Source: Galerina marginata
Lineage: Eukaryota > Basidiomycota > Agaricomycetes > Agaricales > Galerinaceae
Assembly (NCBI GenBank): GCA_023014335.1
Contig: JAECYW010000001.1
Span: 992,001 to 1,056,000, forward strand
DNA: 64,000 nt
Reading direction: 5' to 3'
The first letter of the stretch is position 1. Each line of letters begins with the position of its first letter. Below are positions 11,375 to 21,899 of this stretch, piece by piece. The notes under the pieces were generated by a model. The model ran no database searches. It had not been told where the DNA came from and saw nothing but the letters and a program-made list of their open reading frames with translations. The position numbers were made by a program, and so were the translations under genes.

Positions 11375-13854
11375 TTACGAAGAATTTTGTGGGAATTTGG
11401 ATATCTGAACTGCGTCTCCTACCAAAATGAACCGATGAGTCAAGGATGCCTGAGCGCCTGTGTCGACGGTCAACTCGTAGGATCCGCTATAAAGCCAGAG
11501 GTTCCCTTGCGCATCCGCACGAGCGACGGAGCCTAGAGTCACCTTTAGGCTAGCTACATCCTGCCTGCCTGCCTTGACTTGGTGTAAACGTGTATACGAC
11601 ACGAGTTGCTTGTTCGGAAGTGGAGAAGGACCCCCCGATCCGCTGAGGAAGAGAAGAGCAACATAATCCGAGGTGACCTTTCCTGTGTTTTTGACGACCA
11701 CACTGAAAGTATCGAAGACGTTGAGATCCACATTACCCTTGCCGATTTGTACCCTAGGAATCTGGTATACGGTGGCCGGTTGATGCTGCCATGTCAAGGC
11801 GAAAGTTGTGAAATGGAGGCCATGACCGAACTCGAAAACCTGGAGTGCCGGTGAACCATTTATATGTCCGTCCAGGATTGCTGCTACTTGGCCGAATCGT
11901 CATGTCGGTCATACCGACTTGACTGGTAAATGAAGCTGGATACTGGGTCGTCGTAAGACGTCCTGCTGGGGCTGCCTTTCCGCTTATTATCTCAGCCAAT
12001 GCAGTCCCTCCACTTTGACCAGGGTACCCAGCCCAGAGGATAGAGTTTACCTGTTGATTTTGGTAAGCATAGTCAAGGTGTAGTAATATCCTTGGACTTA
12101 ACTTGTGCATTGTTCTTGAGCGCCGTTCCGTCGACCTGGCCACCTCCAAATTGTACGACCACAAGGGGCTTTCCAAGGGCTCCCAGTTGCGAGATAAGGT
12201 CCAGTTGCACACCGGGCCAAGTTATGTTTATGCGGTCCATGCCTTCTCGCTCGATACTTTCGTCAATACCAGCCACCAAATACGATAGCATCTGCCGCCT
12301 TGGCAGCAGCCAATGCGCTAGCGAAACCTGTAGTGGACGTTCCTGAGATATTGGTGCCCAAAGTGATTGTGGCCGTAAAGCCTGCGTTGACCGCTCCTTG
12401 CACCGGACTTACAAGGAATGGCGCCACACCCTGGTAATTGCCTTGCATTTGGGTCGTCGCGTTGGCCCAAGGGCCAATGAATGCGATATTCTTGATTGAT
12501 TTCTTGAATGGTAAGGTGCCGTCGTTCTTGAGCAGAACAATACCCTCTACGGCGGCCTGATGAGCGAGAGCTTGGGCGGCAGGTGTATTGACATTCGACC
12601 AGTCTAATTGGCGAAAGGGTTGCACCTTGGAAGAGTCGAAGTATCCAAGACTGACCAGCGCCAAAAGTCAGTAGGGTCAACTGTAGGAAAGCAAAGAGCA
12701 TACTTACCGAACAAGAGAAGAATACTGGCGCACGAGGGCCTTCTCTAAATCGGGTCTGGTGATCAGGGACTGGATTGAATGCATCCGGCAAATGGGCAGC
12801 GTAGGCGTTACCGCAATCGACATCAGTCCCGGCTTTCAGTGCATCGGCCACGGCATGAGCATAGTCGGACGTGAAGTTGTGGGTACTGAATATATTATCC
12901 ACCGCATCGCAATCGGAGGTAACCCATCTGCCGTCGTCGTTGAATCCCCAGTAGTCGCGTAGGACGCTTTGCAGAAGGAAGGAATTGGCGCAAGACGGGA
13001 TCCCGTTTACCGAATTGTAGCTGCACATGACGGACGCTACTTTCGCGTCACGTACGCAGCTCTGGAAGGGTGGCAAATAAAATTCGCTGAGGTCTTGCTG
13101 CGTTACGACGGCGTTGAATGCCATACGGTTGTTGCCCTCCCAATTTTCCAGATCGTAGGCGGCGAAATGCTTGCAGTCTGCGATGACCTTGAAATATGGC
13201 TTTGGGTCGATGCCGCCCTGAAGACCCTGGATGAGATTGAAGACATATTGGGAAATATGGAATGGGTCTTCTCCTGGCGTTTCTTGGCCTCGGCCCCAAT
13301 CGAGGATCTTTGAATGGGTTAATGTTGGGGGTGAAGAAATCGATTCCAGCACGGCCAGCGTTATTGAAGGCACGCGCCTCCGTACTGACGGTGGTTGCGA
13401 CTTCCTTAATGAGGTCGTCGTCGAAGGCAGCGCCGAGGAGGATAGGTTGGGGGAAAGAAGTAGCAAAGCTAAAATTCCCTGAGGCGGCGAAAGTAACCCC
13501 AGGACTACTAGCAACGCCATGCTACAACGAGATACCATGTCGTTCAGCGAACCGGGAATAAATTAGAAAATAATTTCGTACAAGGGCTTCTGACCACCAC
13601 TGATAGGATGGAAGTCCGAGCCGAGAAACTCCTGGCGACAAGTTCACGGTATTGGCCATCAGCTCCTCCACGGTGAAGAGTTCAACAATGGCGCGAGCCC
13701 GAGTGGTAGCATCCTTTGTCGTGTCGCACACTCCATTTCCTTTAAGAGGAGCAACAGTGCAGTCTGGGAATGTGTAAGTGAGAGCCGCTGCACCTTGCAG
13801 GAGGTGCACGACAACGATACTAAGAGCGACAGCCCCGACTTGAAGCTTGATCAT
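11375..13854 (-). CDS. Secreted GH3 beta-xylosidase, four apparent +1 frameshifts
   Basis: Removes xylose from the non-reducing ends of xylo-oligosaccharides outside the cell. The signal peptide is MIKLQVGAVALSIVVVHLLQ. Then come LPSYQWWSEALHGVA, the barrel core with GQETPGEDPFHIS and KHFAAYDLENW, and VTSDCDAVDNIFSTH with the GH3 nucleophile Asp. The second domain has EGIVLLKNDGTLPF and GIDESIEREGMDR, and the C-terminal fibronectin-III-like domain has VFEFGHGLHFTTFALTW. Length is about 760 residues, usual for the family. Introns are few and short. One surplus base occurs at each of 13298/13299 (before WGRGQ), 12772/12773 (before QSLITRPDL), 12273/12274 (before AGIDES) and 11839/11840 (before VFEFG). 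A fresh pseudogene or sequence error are both possible; conserved residues favour error. Confidence 0.9.
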
Positions 13855-13906
13855 AGCTCAAAAGTCACAGCAGATACTTTATCTCTGGGAGCCAAAAAAT
13901 CCAGTC
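13855..13906. other. GH3 5' leader
   Basis: Short interval between the TATA box and the start codon of the xylosidase gene; it presumably contains the transcription start. Confidence 0.3.
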
Positions 13907-13913
13907 CTTTATA
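13907..13913 (-). promoter_or_regulatory. TATA box of the GH3 xylosidase gene
   Basis: TATAAAG on the minus strand, 53 bases before the ATG. This is almost the same geometry as at the GH35 gene, which suggests both secreted glycosidases have focused inducible promoters. Confidence 0.55.
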
Positions 13914-16771
13914 CTGCTTCGAAGAAAAATAAAATGAGGTTTGGAAAGTTCGGAAAGGGAGCCCGTCGAACACATGATGACAAGAAAGTATCAAGTATTT
14001 AGGCGGCGGATCCCCCAAGCGTCGGGCAAAAATTTCAACCACCAACATCGCGTTAGCGTCTTCCACTCCAGAGGCGGCACGTAACTGAATCACGAGTGTG
14101 GCTAATTGCGGACCGCAGAGGGAGTCGACAGACACTGCAAAGTTTCGAGGAATTCAAGAAGACGAAGAATGTGGCGGCATTCGCTGGTGCCTCCTCGTCA
14201 TGAGGGCTAAATATCTCCTCGAACGGCTAAAATAACAGGCAAGGCGATCCGTGAAGGAGAAGAGCGCATATTCAGTATTTCTTCACCAAGCACGCAAAAT
14301 TTAGGTTTTGAGCTGCGTTGGTAAGAGTCAAATCGGTGCTGGGTCCGTTCAAGTCAAGAATTCATTGTGATACTCCTAAACCCATGATGATTTCCCGCAA
14401 GACTTTTTATGGACATGGGGATCCTTTTTTTCTTTCTTCAAAAATGAGGTCATGGGATCAGCTAACTTTTTTTGCACGAGGGGGAGCGTGACCATACCCG
14501 TATGGTGAGAGCAATATTAATGCTTCAAGCTTCTCTGGAAGGCATTGGAAGACGATAACCATAGGGGCATATATTTCAGGTCCAAGTGTTTCACCAGCGG
14601 TGACGGTAATAGTGCCACCAATGATGGTCCTTTGATGCGAGCCAAAACGGAATTCGAGTCAATAAACTGAAAAACAAGTCCAGGTCAGAATCATAACCAG
14701 TAATCACTGCAAGACGGTATTAAGCGGGATCATATCATCAGGATCGAGCGTAACTCTAAGGCCGTGCTCTTGGCTTGACCATGCTGGACACAATTAATTA
14801 GAGACAGTGAACCGAATAGGCTGAGCTTGATCATGAGGAAAGCTTTACCAGCACATCCACACCAAAAAATAACGCCACTCTAACATCGCTAACCGCCAAT
14901 CGCCAATCACCAAGGTGCACAGCAACTTCAAGATCGCCTTGAAACGCACGCTTCACTGACCATCAGGCTCGAAGGTGAAGCGGCTCCACCGCATCGCACA
15001 TCTTGACAAGCGCACTCACCAGGAATGCGATAATCTCACGCATGCACAGTGATGAACCCGTGCTAATTTTAAGCTTCTTGGACTTGAAGCTTGAGGGAAC
15101 GGTATTTCTAAAGCCCAGAACATAGCCATACAACTAAATCTAGGCCATGTCATAGTTAAAAAATAGAAAATTCATAATGATTGATAGATGGGCTTACCTA
15201 GACCATGGCACTGGCACGGACACCGAGGCGAGGGGCATGGATCCTGTTTATCAGACTTGAAGTACAGTAAGCAGATTAGATCCTGCCCACCCCCTGCCCC
15301 TGCCGCTGAGTGGGTGACCAACGCTTGTTATAATTATAATTTTGGATCTGCACAGACACAGACAAGACGTGCCCCATCGCAATCGACATCAGTGGCCTCT
15401 ATAAATTTAATTTCCGGCATCGGGATCGACAGGTGCCATCACTGCCCGTGCCTTTGCGATGCCATGGAGTGGAGCGCGCAGAGGGACATTCCCAAGTTTC
15501 GATGCGTTTCGGTTGTACATAGCCTGTGGCATTCCGAGTCGAGAGGCAAGGCCTGGACCTGTCCTTCGAACACGCGAAAAAGATGTCTTGTCAAGTTCTG
15601 TAAATTGGCTGGCGATCGACAACAGCGGAAAATGGGATCCACCGACGATAGGTGGTGCTATATGATAGGTTGTCCCGGGGAAATAGACTCGAACTTGAAT
15701 GCGATCGGTGACTTGCCGACTGGCAGGCAGCTAGGGCAACCGTTTGAACATTCAAGCCGGGCCTAGGTGAGGATATTAGACGCGTTAATTAAAGGTGTTA
15801 GATTGGTGTTAGACTTGCTTTAGGCGCAGTGGTAAGGAACCCAGCTAACCCAGTTGGTCGCTAATCGATTGCTGTCGTCGCGGAAGCGCACTGTCACTGT
15901 CAGAAAATCCCGAATGAAACGGTTGGCTTTTGTCCTATGCGCATATAGGCGCATATTCAGCGACCTCGCGATTGTCGGTGCAGAGAAGCAGGATAGGGGC
16001 ATTCACGTCGACGAGGTCTCCTGTTGGTACCTGGTGTGGGGTTGAGGCTTGCATAGATCTGAGGGGACATCAAAGGCAAGGCAGAATCCAGGACGCGGTG
16101 ATCGCGCGCGACAAGTTGTGTCGAGCCTCGATGCGCCAAGGCCAGGTAATCGGCTCCGCGAATTCAGGAAAATCGCAAAAATGCCGAGATTACGAGAATG
16201 CTCGACTGCGCGTTTTTGACTTTACAATTTTGTCTTCATTGGATTTTGGTGATGGAAAATAGTACAATCTACATGGTAGAATAAATCAACCGTACCCGCT
16301 TCCCCGAACGAATGGCTGCAACAAGCGGGCAACGTGTGTGCGCCTCTGCCTGCTGACTGTGGAAAAAAAAAATTGTACAGAGGACGGGAAGATGAACGAG
16401 TCGGGAAAATCATCACAGAGGGAAGGGTAAAGCAAGTATGTTAATGTACGTCAAATGTTGTCCGCCGCCCAAAGAGAGAGAACAAGAAAGCTCTGATAGC
16501 AGGACTGAAATGTGATATGCAGAAAGAATGGGAGTGGTGATGCTTGTGTAGGTGTAAAAAGCGTCGCGGGTAAGTACAAGTTTTGTTTCGTGGGGATGTC
16601 GTAGGCGTCGTGTGCATGAGCGTCAGTATAGGGCCATTCACGAGGTGTTGTCCCCAGGTGTTTTTGATAAGACATGGCCGTATGTCAGGGTGCGACAAGG
16701 GGCCGGCTGATGGCTGAATGTATAGAATCGCACTGCTCTGAAGTTTTGAGGAGAGATTCACGTGAACATTT
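13914..16771. other. 2.9-kb region without a recognisable gene
   Basis: Upstream of the GH3 gene and downstream of the bZIP gene. The longest open stretch is on the minus strand at 15407 to about 15750 (roughly 115 codons without a stop, containing VRVYFPGTTYHIAPPIVGGS and RLGMPQAMYNRNASKLGN). It has no convincing ATG and I cannot assign it. An overlapping plus-strand frame (15188-15766) looks like its shadow. No terminal repeats were seen. Confidence 0.4.
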
Positions 16772-18275
16772 TCAGTAGCCGTAACCTGATGACCGGCCTC
16801 CACCTGGACCCGAGACAGCAGCAGCACCATTCGTTTTGCCTGAAATGCTGACGTTCATGCTAACAGGTTGCGATCCTCCATGACCGTTAACTGGTAGCGA
16901 ACCGACCACGCCAGCGCCTCCTACCAGAGCAGATAACCGCGAAATCTCGTCCCGAGAAGAAATGAGGGCAGCAGTGAGGCGCTCGTTTTCTTGTGAAAGA
17001 TACTCGACTTTGGCTTGCAATTGAGCGAGCCATGCCTTCTTGCGCTGTCGGCATTTGAGAGCGGCTGCACAAGGTTGAGAAGTAGGTAAAAGGGTGCGGC
17101 TGAATAATAGATACCTTGTCTGTTCCGCTCCAAGAAATTTTTACGTTTCTCCTCTTCCGTTTCGGGTTTTTTGGATCGTCTGTTGGCACCGTTGTGGTTA
17201 GAGTCGCCATCGCCATCGTCCATGTCACCCATGTCGTCATCATCACCGTCATCATCGTCCTCGTCGACATCCTCTGACGCATCACGGAGACTGGCCTTGT
17301 ACCGACCATTGGAATTACCGCGCGTTCGCTTGGAGGCACCGCGTGCTGATTGAGGTACAGTAGGAGGTGGTGACATTGCGTCGTACGACTTGCGCTTTGC
17401 ACCTCGTTTGCCGTTGGCATGGGTCGTGCCATTGGTAGTAGCGGCATTGCCTGCGCGAGCCTGAGCCTCTTCCCGCTTGGTGAGCTCCTGGTGGGCTTGG
17501 GAGAGGAGGAAAAGGCCGTTGGCAGCTGTACTGGCAGCATTGGCTGGTGTGGGGATGTAGTTACCGTTCTCCTGTGTAGAGGATTGATGCTGGAGATTGG
17601 AGTTCTGGTAAGAAGCGTTGTTGTTTAGGGCGCCGGTGATGGCGTTGAGGGTGTTTGGTGTGATGGTCGGGCCAGAAGGAGCAGTGGACGAGCTGCTATT
17701 CATGATGGCGAGGAAGGCAGCAGGTGCCAGGCGACGGAGGGAAGCCACCGACAAGAGGAGTGAGGCCAGGTGCCGGGGGTAAGCCCGGTTCGGGGCGTCA
17801 GACCAGTTCGGGGAGTCAGGCCAGTACGGAAGTTGGCTGGGTCGAAACCGATGTGGTTCGACGACTCGGTTGGCTGGGGACCGGCGAGCATGGCGGGGGA
17901 AAGCGGACCAGCTCGCAGCGAGTTGATCGAGCTGTTGTTGTAGCCCCAGGAGTAGGAGGAGTCTGCGGGGGAGGAGATGGAGGCGAGCGGGGGCAGGACT
18001 GGGCGCGAGGGGGATGCGCTGCGGTTGTGGGAAGAGCGGGATTTGGATCGGGACTGGGGTCGGTCTGGGTCGTCGTGGTTCGCAGAGTCTGCGGAGCCGG
18101 ACGAGTGGTTCGACTCGCGGGGGGCGGACGAGCCGCGGACATTGGAGGCAGAGGGCGCCTTGAAGGACTCCTCGAAGGGATTGGGCTCGAGATAAAAGTC
18201 GGAGCGTGTCTGGCGGGTGGCGGGGCGCGCACGGGACTCGGAGGATGCGTCTGGAGAGGGACTCTTTGGAGACAT
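16772..18275 (-). CDS. Atf1/CREB-type bZIP transcription factor
   Basis: Nuclear DNA-binding regulator, in fungi usually acting below the stress MAP kinase (Sty1/Hog1). The N-terminal region contains FYLEPNPFEESF, the conserved start of the Aft1/Atf1 activation domain, then GLTPLVGGFPPSP and AAFLAIM. Near the C-terminus comes the basic region NFLERNRQAALKCRQRKKAW followed by a leucine zipper (LAQLQAKVEYLSQENERLTA). One intron splits the basic region after NRQ. An acidic Asp/Glu tract, encoded by GAY-rich repeats, precedes the bZIP. Two surplus T residues (minus strand), at 17768 and 17722, each within GGCACCTG, break the frame between the activation domain and the middle of the protein; removing both restores the family sequence. 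The extreme C-terminus is Gly/Ser-rich. Confidence 0.85.
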
Positions 18276-18660
18276 TGGCGGCAGTGACTAATCTGGCAGA
18301 AGCAAAGTACTGGCAGTGACGACGTTGGGGGGCCTAAACAGAATGACGACTGCTGACGTAGACAGGTTATATTCCACTGTCGCTATTTGTTGCTATTTGA
18401 TCTTCCAATCGTGCCTGACTCATCTGCAATCTCGGGCTCTCCCCTCGTCATTCTTGCGTCATGGTCCTCCATCCCGTCCTCCATCCCCTCTTCCGTCGCC
18501 GCTGTTGCTCCCAGTCGCTCTCCTTCCCCTCCCCTCCAGCCCTCCCTCTCCTCCAGTCCTCCCCACCCATTTCCGCGGAGTTTCAATCTCGCTCCACACC
18601 TTGCAACCCTTAAATTTTACATCTTCCCACGGCCTTCCATCTGGACAACTGATCATTCTG
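18276..18660. other. bZIP/DUF3445 spacer with polypyrimidine tract
   Basis: Upstream region of the bZIP gene and downstream of the DUF3445 gene. From about 18465 to 18575 the plus strand is almost pure C/T, so the minus strand is G/A-rich, a common feature of basidiomycete promoters. No gene seen. Confidence 0.4.
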
Positions 18661-21600
18661 CTACAGAGGGTATCCCTTCTCCTCCGCTCCACCTGCCCCC
18701 TGTGCAGCATGGCACTCGTCCAGATACTTTAATAGCGGTCCCCACCACCCTCCCCTGTCTTTTCCCTTGTACTCCCCGACATCGTCCGTCCAGCTCCTTA
18801 CCGCGCTCGCCATACGTCCCGGCACACCCTTCTCGCGCGCCAAGGTCGTAACAGGCGTCAGGTATGTCCGGATCGTGAAGACAACCGCTCCGCTACGCGG
18901 AAGTCGCCTCAGCGTCTGCCGTTCCGAACGCAATCGTATCCATTCCACATCCGCGTCCCCGATCGCTTCTGCTTTAATCATATTCCTGGGTGTATTCCGT
19001 CTGACCGATCCATGCTCGTAAGCGTCCTCAGATCCGAGCGTGCTCTTCGCCCATGCAAGCTCTTCAGGATCCACAATCGCGTCGTCGTCTTCACCCACAT
19101 TCAGCTCGTGTGCTCCGCTCTCCCGCCGGTTCGTTTGAATAAAGTAGTTGTTCCGAATGACCGGTTTATCCACCGGCAGCCGTCGAAAGAAGCGTTCTAA
19201 ACTTGTCTGCAATTTTTCCTTGTCTGCATTTTCCCGTGATTAGTAAATTAGAATAGATCATTGTGTATCCAGACCCCATCAAAACTGAAAATTATCAAAA
19301 ACAAGCTGTCATTCCAAATCTCATCCAAGCGAAACACCGCATCCTCTTCATCATGAAGAATCATAGGCAGTACCAGCAAAGATAGTGATACCGCACTGGC
19401 TTCCTCCAGATCGGTAATTGTGCGACGGACTTTGTCATGATCTCACCATGACACCGTGTCCTGCCCGAGCCCATTTCGAGCTATCAAGAACTCGAGCAGT
19501 TGAACCTGAGCCTCTTTGAGCCTGGGTTATCCTTCGTGATTCATCGTGATCCATCTATCATCGTCCAACGTCTAGACACAATAAAATAACCTGCCCCGCT
19601 GATGCTGATCCCAACGTCAAAGCTCTGTCGGTGTTGGAATGAATGATTATCTGACATCCTCCGACACCGGAGCAAATCCCAAAGAGATAGCCTTTGCTAC
19701 ATATTCGGTATGTCGGATTCTGGCATCTGCCCCTTCGCCATGTCAACAACGGCAGGCAGCTCTAGGCAGATCTGCAGATTGCGATCACCGTCGCGGGCAA
19801 ATTCCACGAATCACAATGTCAGCAAGACATAGGTGTTCACAGTGATCATGACGACATATAGCCCGATCAGAAGATAAGGTCAATACGAGAATCTGAACAG
19901 TGGCTGCGGGACGCCCATTCAAAATGCCACGAATCTATCAGCGACACTGGCCTTCGTTGCATACAACACGTTGAAGAACTACAGGCGAAGTAAGTGGCGA
20001 TACAGAGGAGATATCCAATACCACACATTTGGACGTGGGCACGGAGAACGAAATGGCCACCATGGCACAAGTTCCGAGTAAAGTTGCAGCAGGGATGCAT
20101 CATCCTTGGGACCAAGCACAATGTCGGCAGACACAGCAAAAGAAGGTAGAAAGATAAAAGATTTACACAGCCAAGAGCGATGCGTGCAAGTGTGAATCCA
20201 TCCATGATTCAAAAGAATCGGATTTATGATGGTGTTCATGCACCGATGGTGGAAAAATATCAAGTCGAAAAACCCAAATTGGGGTGAAGCCGAAAACAAG
20301 GCAATCGCAGAAGACGCACGTACATTGTGGGACGTTTCCCGTAATATGGATGTCGTCCAACGGCAGGCCAATTTTATCTTGCATTCGCCAAAACCCTGGG
20401 TTCGGGGAAATACATGAGTGTCAATAACCCATGTGGTCAGATTACGTTCTAATAAAAAGGAAAGAAGAGTACACAACACAAGGAGGCAATACCGCTGCGA
20501 AGTTGTTTCCAAAAACACATTCACGAACAAACCTAACTCACCTGGGAGACAAATCGAGCCTGCCTGGAAGTAATACCGTCCATCGACACCTATACCGCAA
20601 TGGAGATGTTAATGTTAATAAATCTACTGCTTCCATGAAAATCACTTTCATTATTGGCTCACCTTCGATCATCAACGCCAAATCATCCTGGATCCTAAAG
20701 CAGGCGAAATTCATTAACCTTCGCTTCCACAAAATGAAACTTCATACATCAAACCCGCGATTTCCATAGCCCTCTCTGTCGCTCGGATCCCATCGTCTAC
20801 AGACAGTGGCAATTGATAGGACACGTCCAGAGAGGTTATTGTGACCGTCTGAATAGGTGGTAAGTCCTCCCACCCCCAATCACAGAAAGCGCTACCCGCG
20901 AGAGAGACAAATTTGGAATGCCGAATAACCTGGAATTCTTCAGGGTACCGACGAGAAAGGTATTCAGCCAATTCATGGACAAGTTCGACGGCTGTCAAAA
21001 AATTAATTAGCATTGGCCAGAACATATGTAGGTCCTTCCGTAATTTACGCGAAGCGATAATGACCATCGAGAATAAACTGCGCCGTCAAATTCAAGACCG
21101 AGACCCACTCACCAGCTTCGCCGCCTCCTTTCACAACCTCCGCATTCGCTTGATCGCTTAGAACGCGGACAGCTGCTTGCCCACGTGTCTTCAGTCTGTG
21201 GGACTTTATCCTGTGGTATGCTCCATGGTCCTTGTCTAGCTGTAATTCACACGAGCTGTATCAGTTATCGACCTAGTCGCAGCAGGGACAGGGTGCATAA
21301 AGACCTCGATCCAGTCACTCCATGGCATACTGCGAATACCCATTGTCACACTGTTAAAACAGATAGCGTAGACTCGATCAGAAATGGAATGCAAACAGTA
21401 TGTAAGATGAAAAAACGTACTGGTATGCACCCCAGCGAAAGGGTCGGTAAGGGATAGGTTTAATCTGTGCCAGTTTCTGCGGATATGCCTCGATTGACGG
21501 GTAACGAAACTTGACAGGATTCCATTCTAGATCAAAGGGACGAATAGGTCAGCAGAGCAAAGAGTAAACACACAAGCCAGAACGTTGAGGACTGAATTAT

Positions 21601-21899
21601 CGATGACTTCTTGCCCCTAGAAAGGTGCCAAGATAGCACGCAGAGAAGCGGCGGAGGTACTTACCACCAAATTCACGGTCCTTGTTCAAGTTGCGTTCCT
21701 CTGCAAGATCTCCAGATGCCACAGTCCCTTTACATTCTCCCGCATGGGACGAAAGCGGTATACGCAGTGATGCTTTACGAAACAAAACAAGGGACACAGT
21801 GACACCAAATAGCAAGATTGTCATAAGAGTCTGCGCGCTCAACGATCCTACAGACAGCGAAGACAGGGTTTCATAGGTGTCATTGATGACTCGAGACAT
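18661..21899 (-). CDS. DUF3445 protein (haem-dependent oxidative N-demethylase-like), membrane-anchored
   Basis: Members of this family resemble the alpha subunit of dimethylamine mono-oxygenase, a haem enzyme; the fungal substrate is not known. The start is the ATG at 21897-21899. Residues about 22-41 (SAQTLMTILLFGVTVSLVLF) form a transmembrane segment. The domain follows with EWNPVKFRYPSIEAYP, FRWGAYQ, VTMGIRSMPWSDWIE, AEYLSRRYPEEFQVI, IQDDLALMIEG, YYFQAGSICLPG, MQDKIGLPLDDIHITGNVPQ, FFRRLPVDKPVIRNNYFIQT and RLRSERQTLRRLPRSGAVVF. All these join in frame through canonical splice sites. One intron, 19224-20323, is 1100 nt, about twenty times the usual size here; it splits a Tyr codon between GNVPQ and KEKLQ. 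The frame has no insertions. Confidence 0.8.

Noticed and set aside
11375..13854. GH3 xylosidase as a true pseudogene
   Set aside because: Catalytic and structural residues are all preserved and the neighbours show the same kind of +1 errors, so I list it as a CDS.
15188..15766. 192-codon plus-strand frame
   Set aside because: Cys/His/Trp-rich with no domain, and overlaps the more natural-looking minus-strand stretch; probably chance.
15820..15900. Possible tRNA (GCAGTGGTAAGG, CAGTTGGTCGC words)
   Set aside because: No acceptor-stem pairing or T-arm GGTTCRA box could be placed.
17724..18287. 187-codon plus-strand frame
   Set aside because: Antisense to the bZIP N-terminus in GC-rich DNA; Gly/Arg-rich shadow with no family resemblance.
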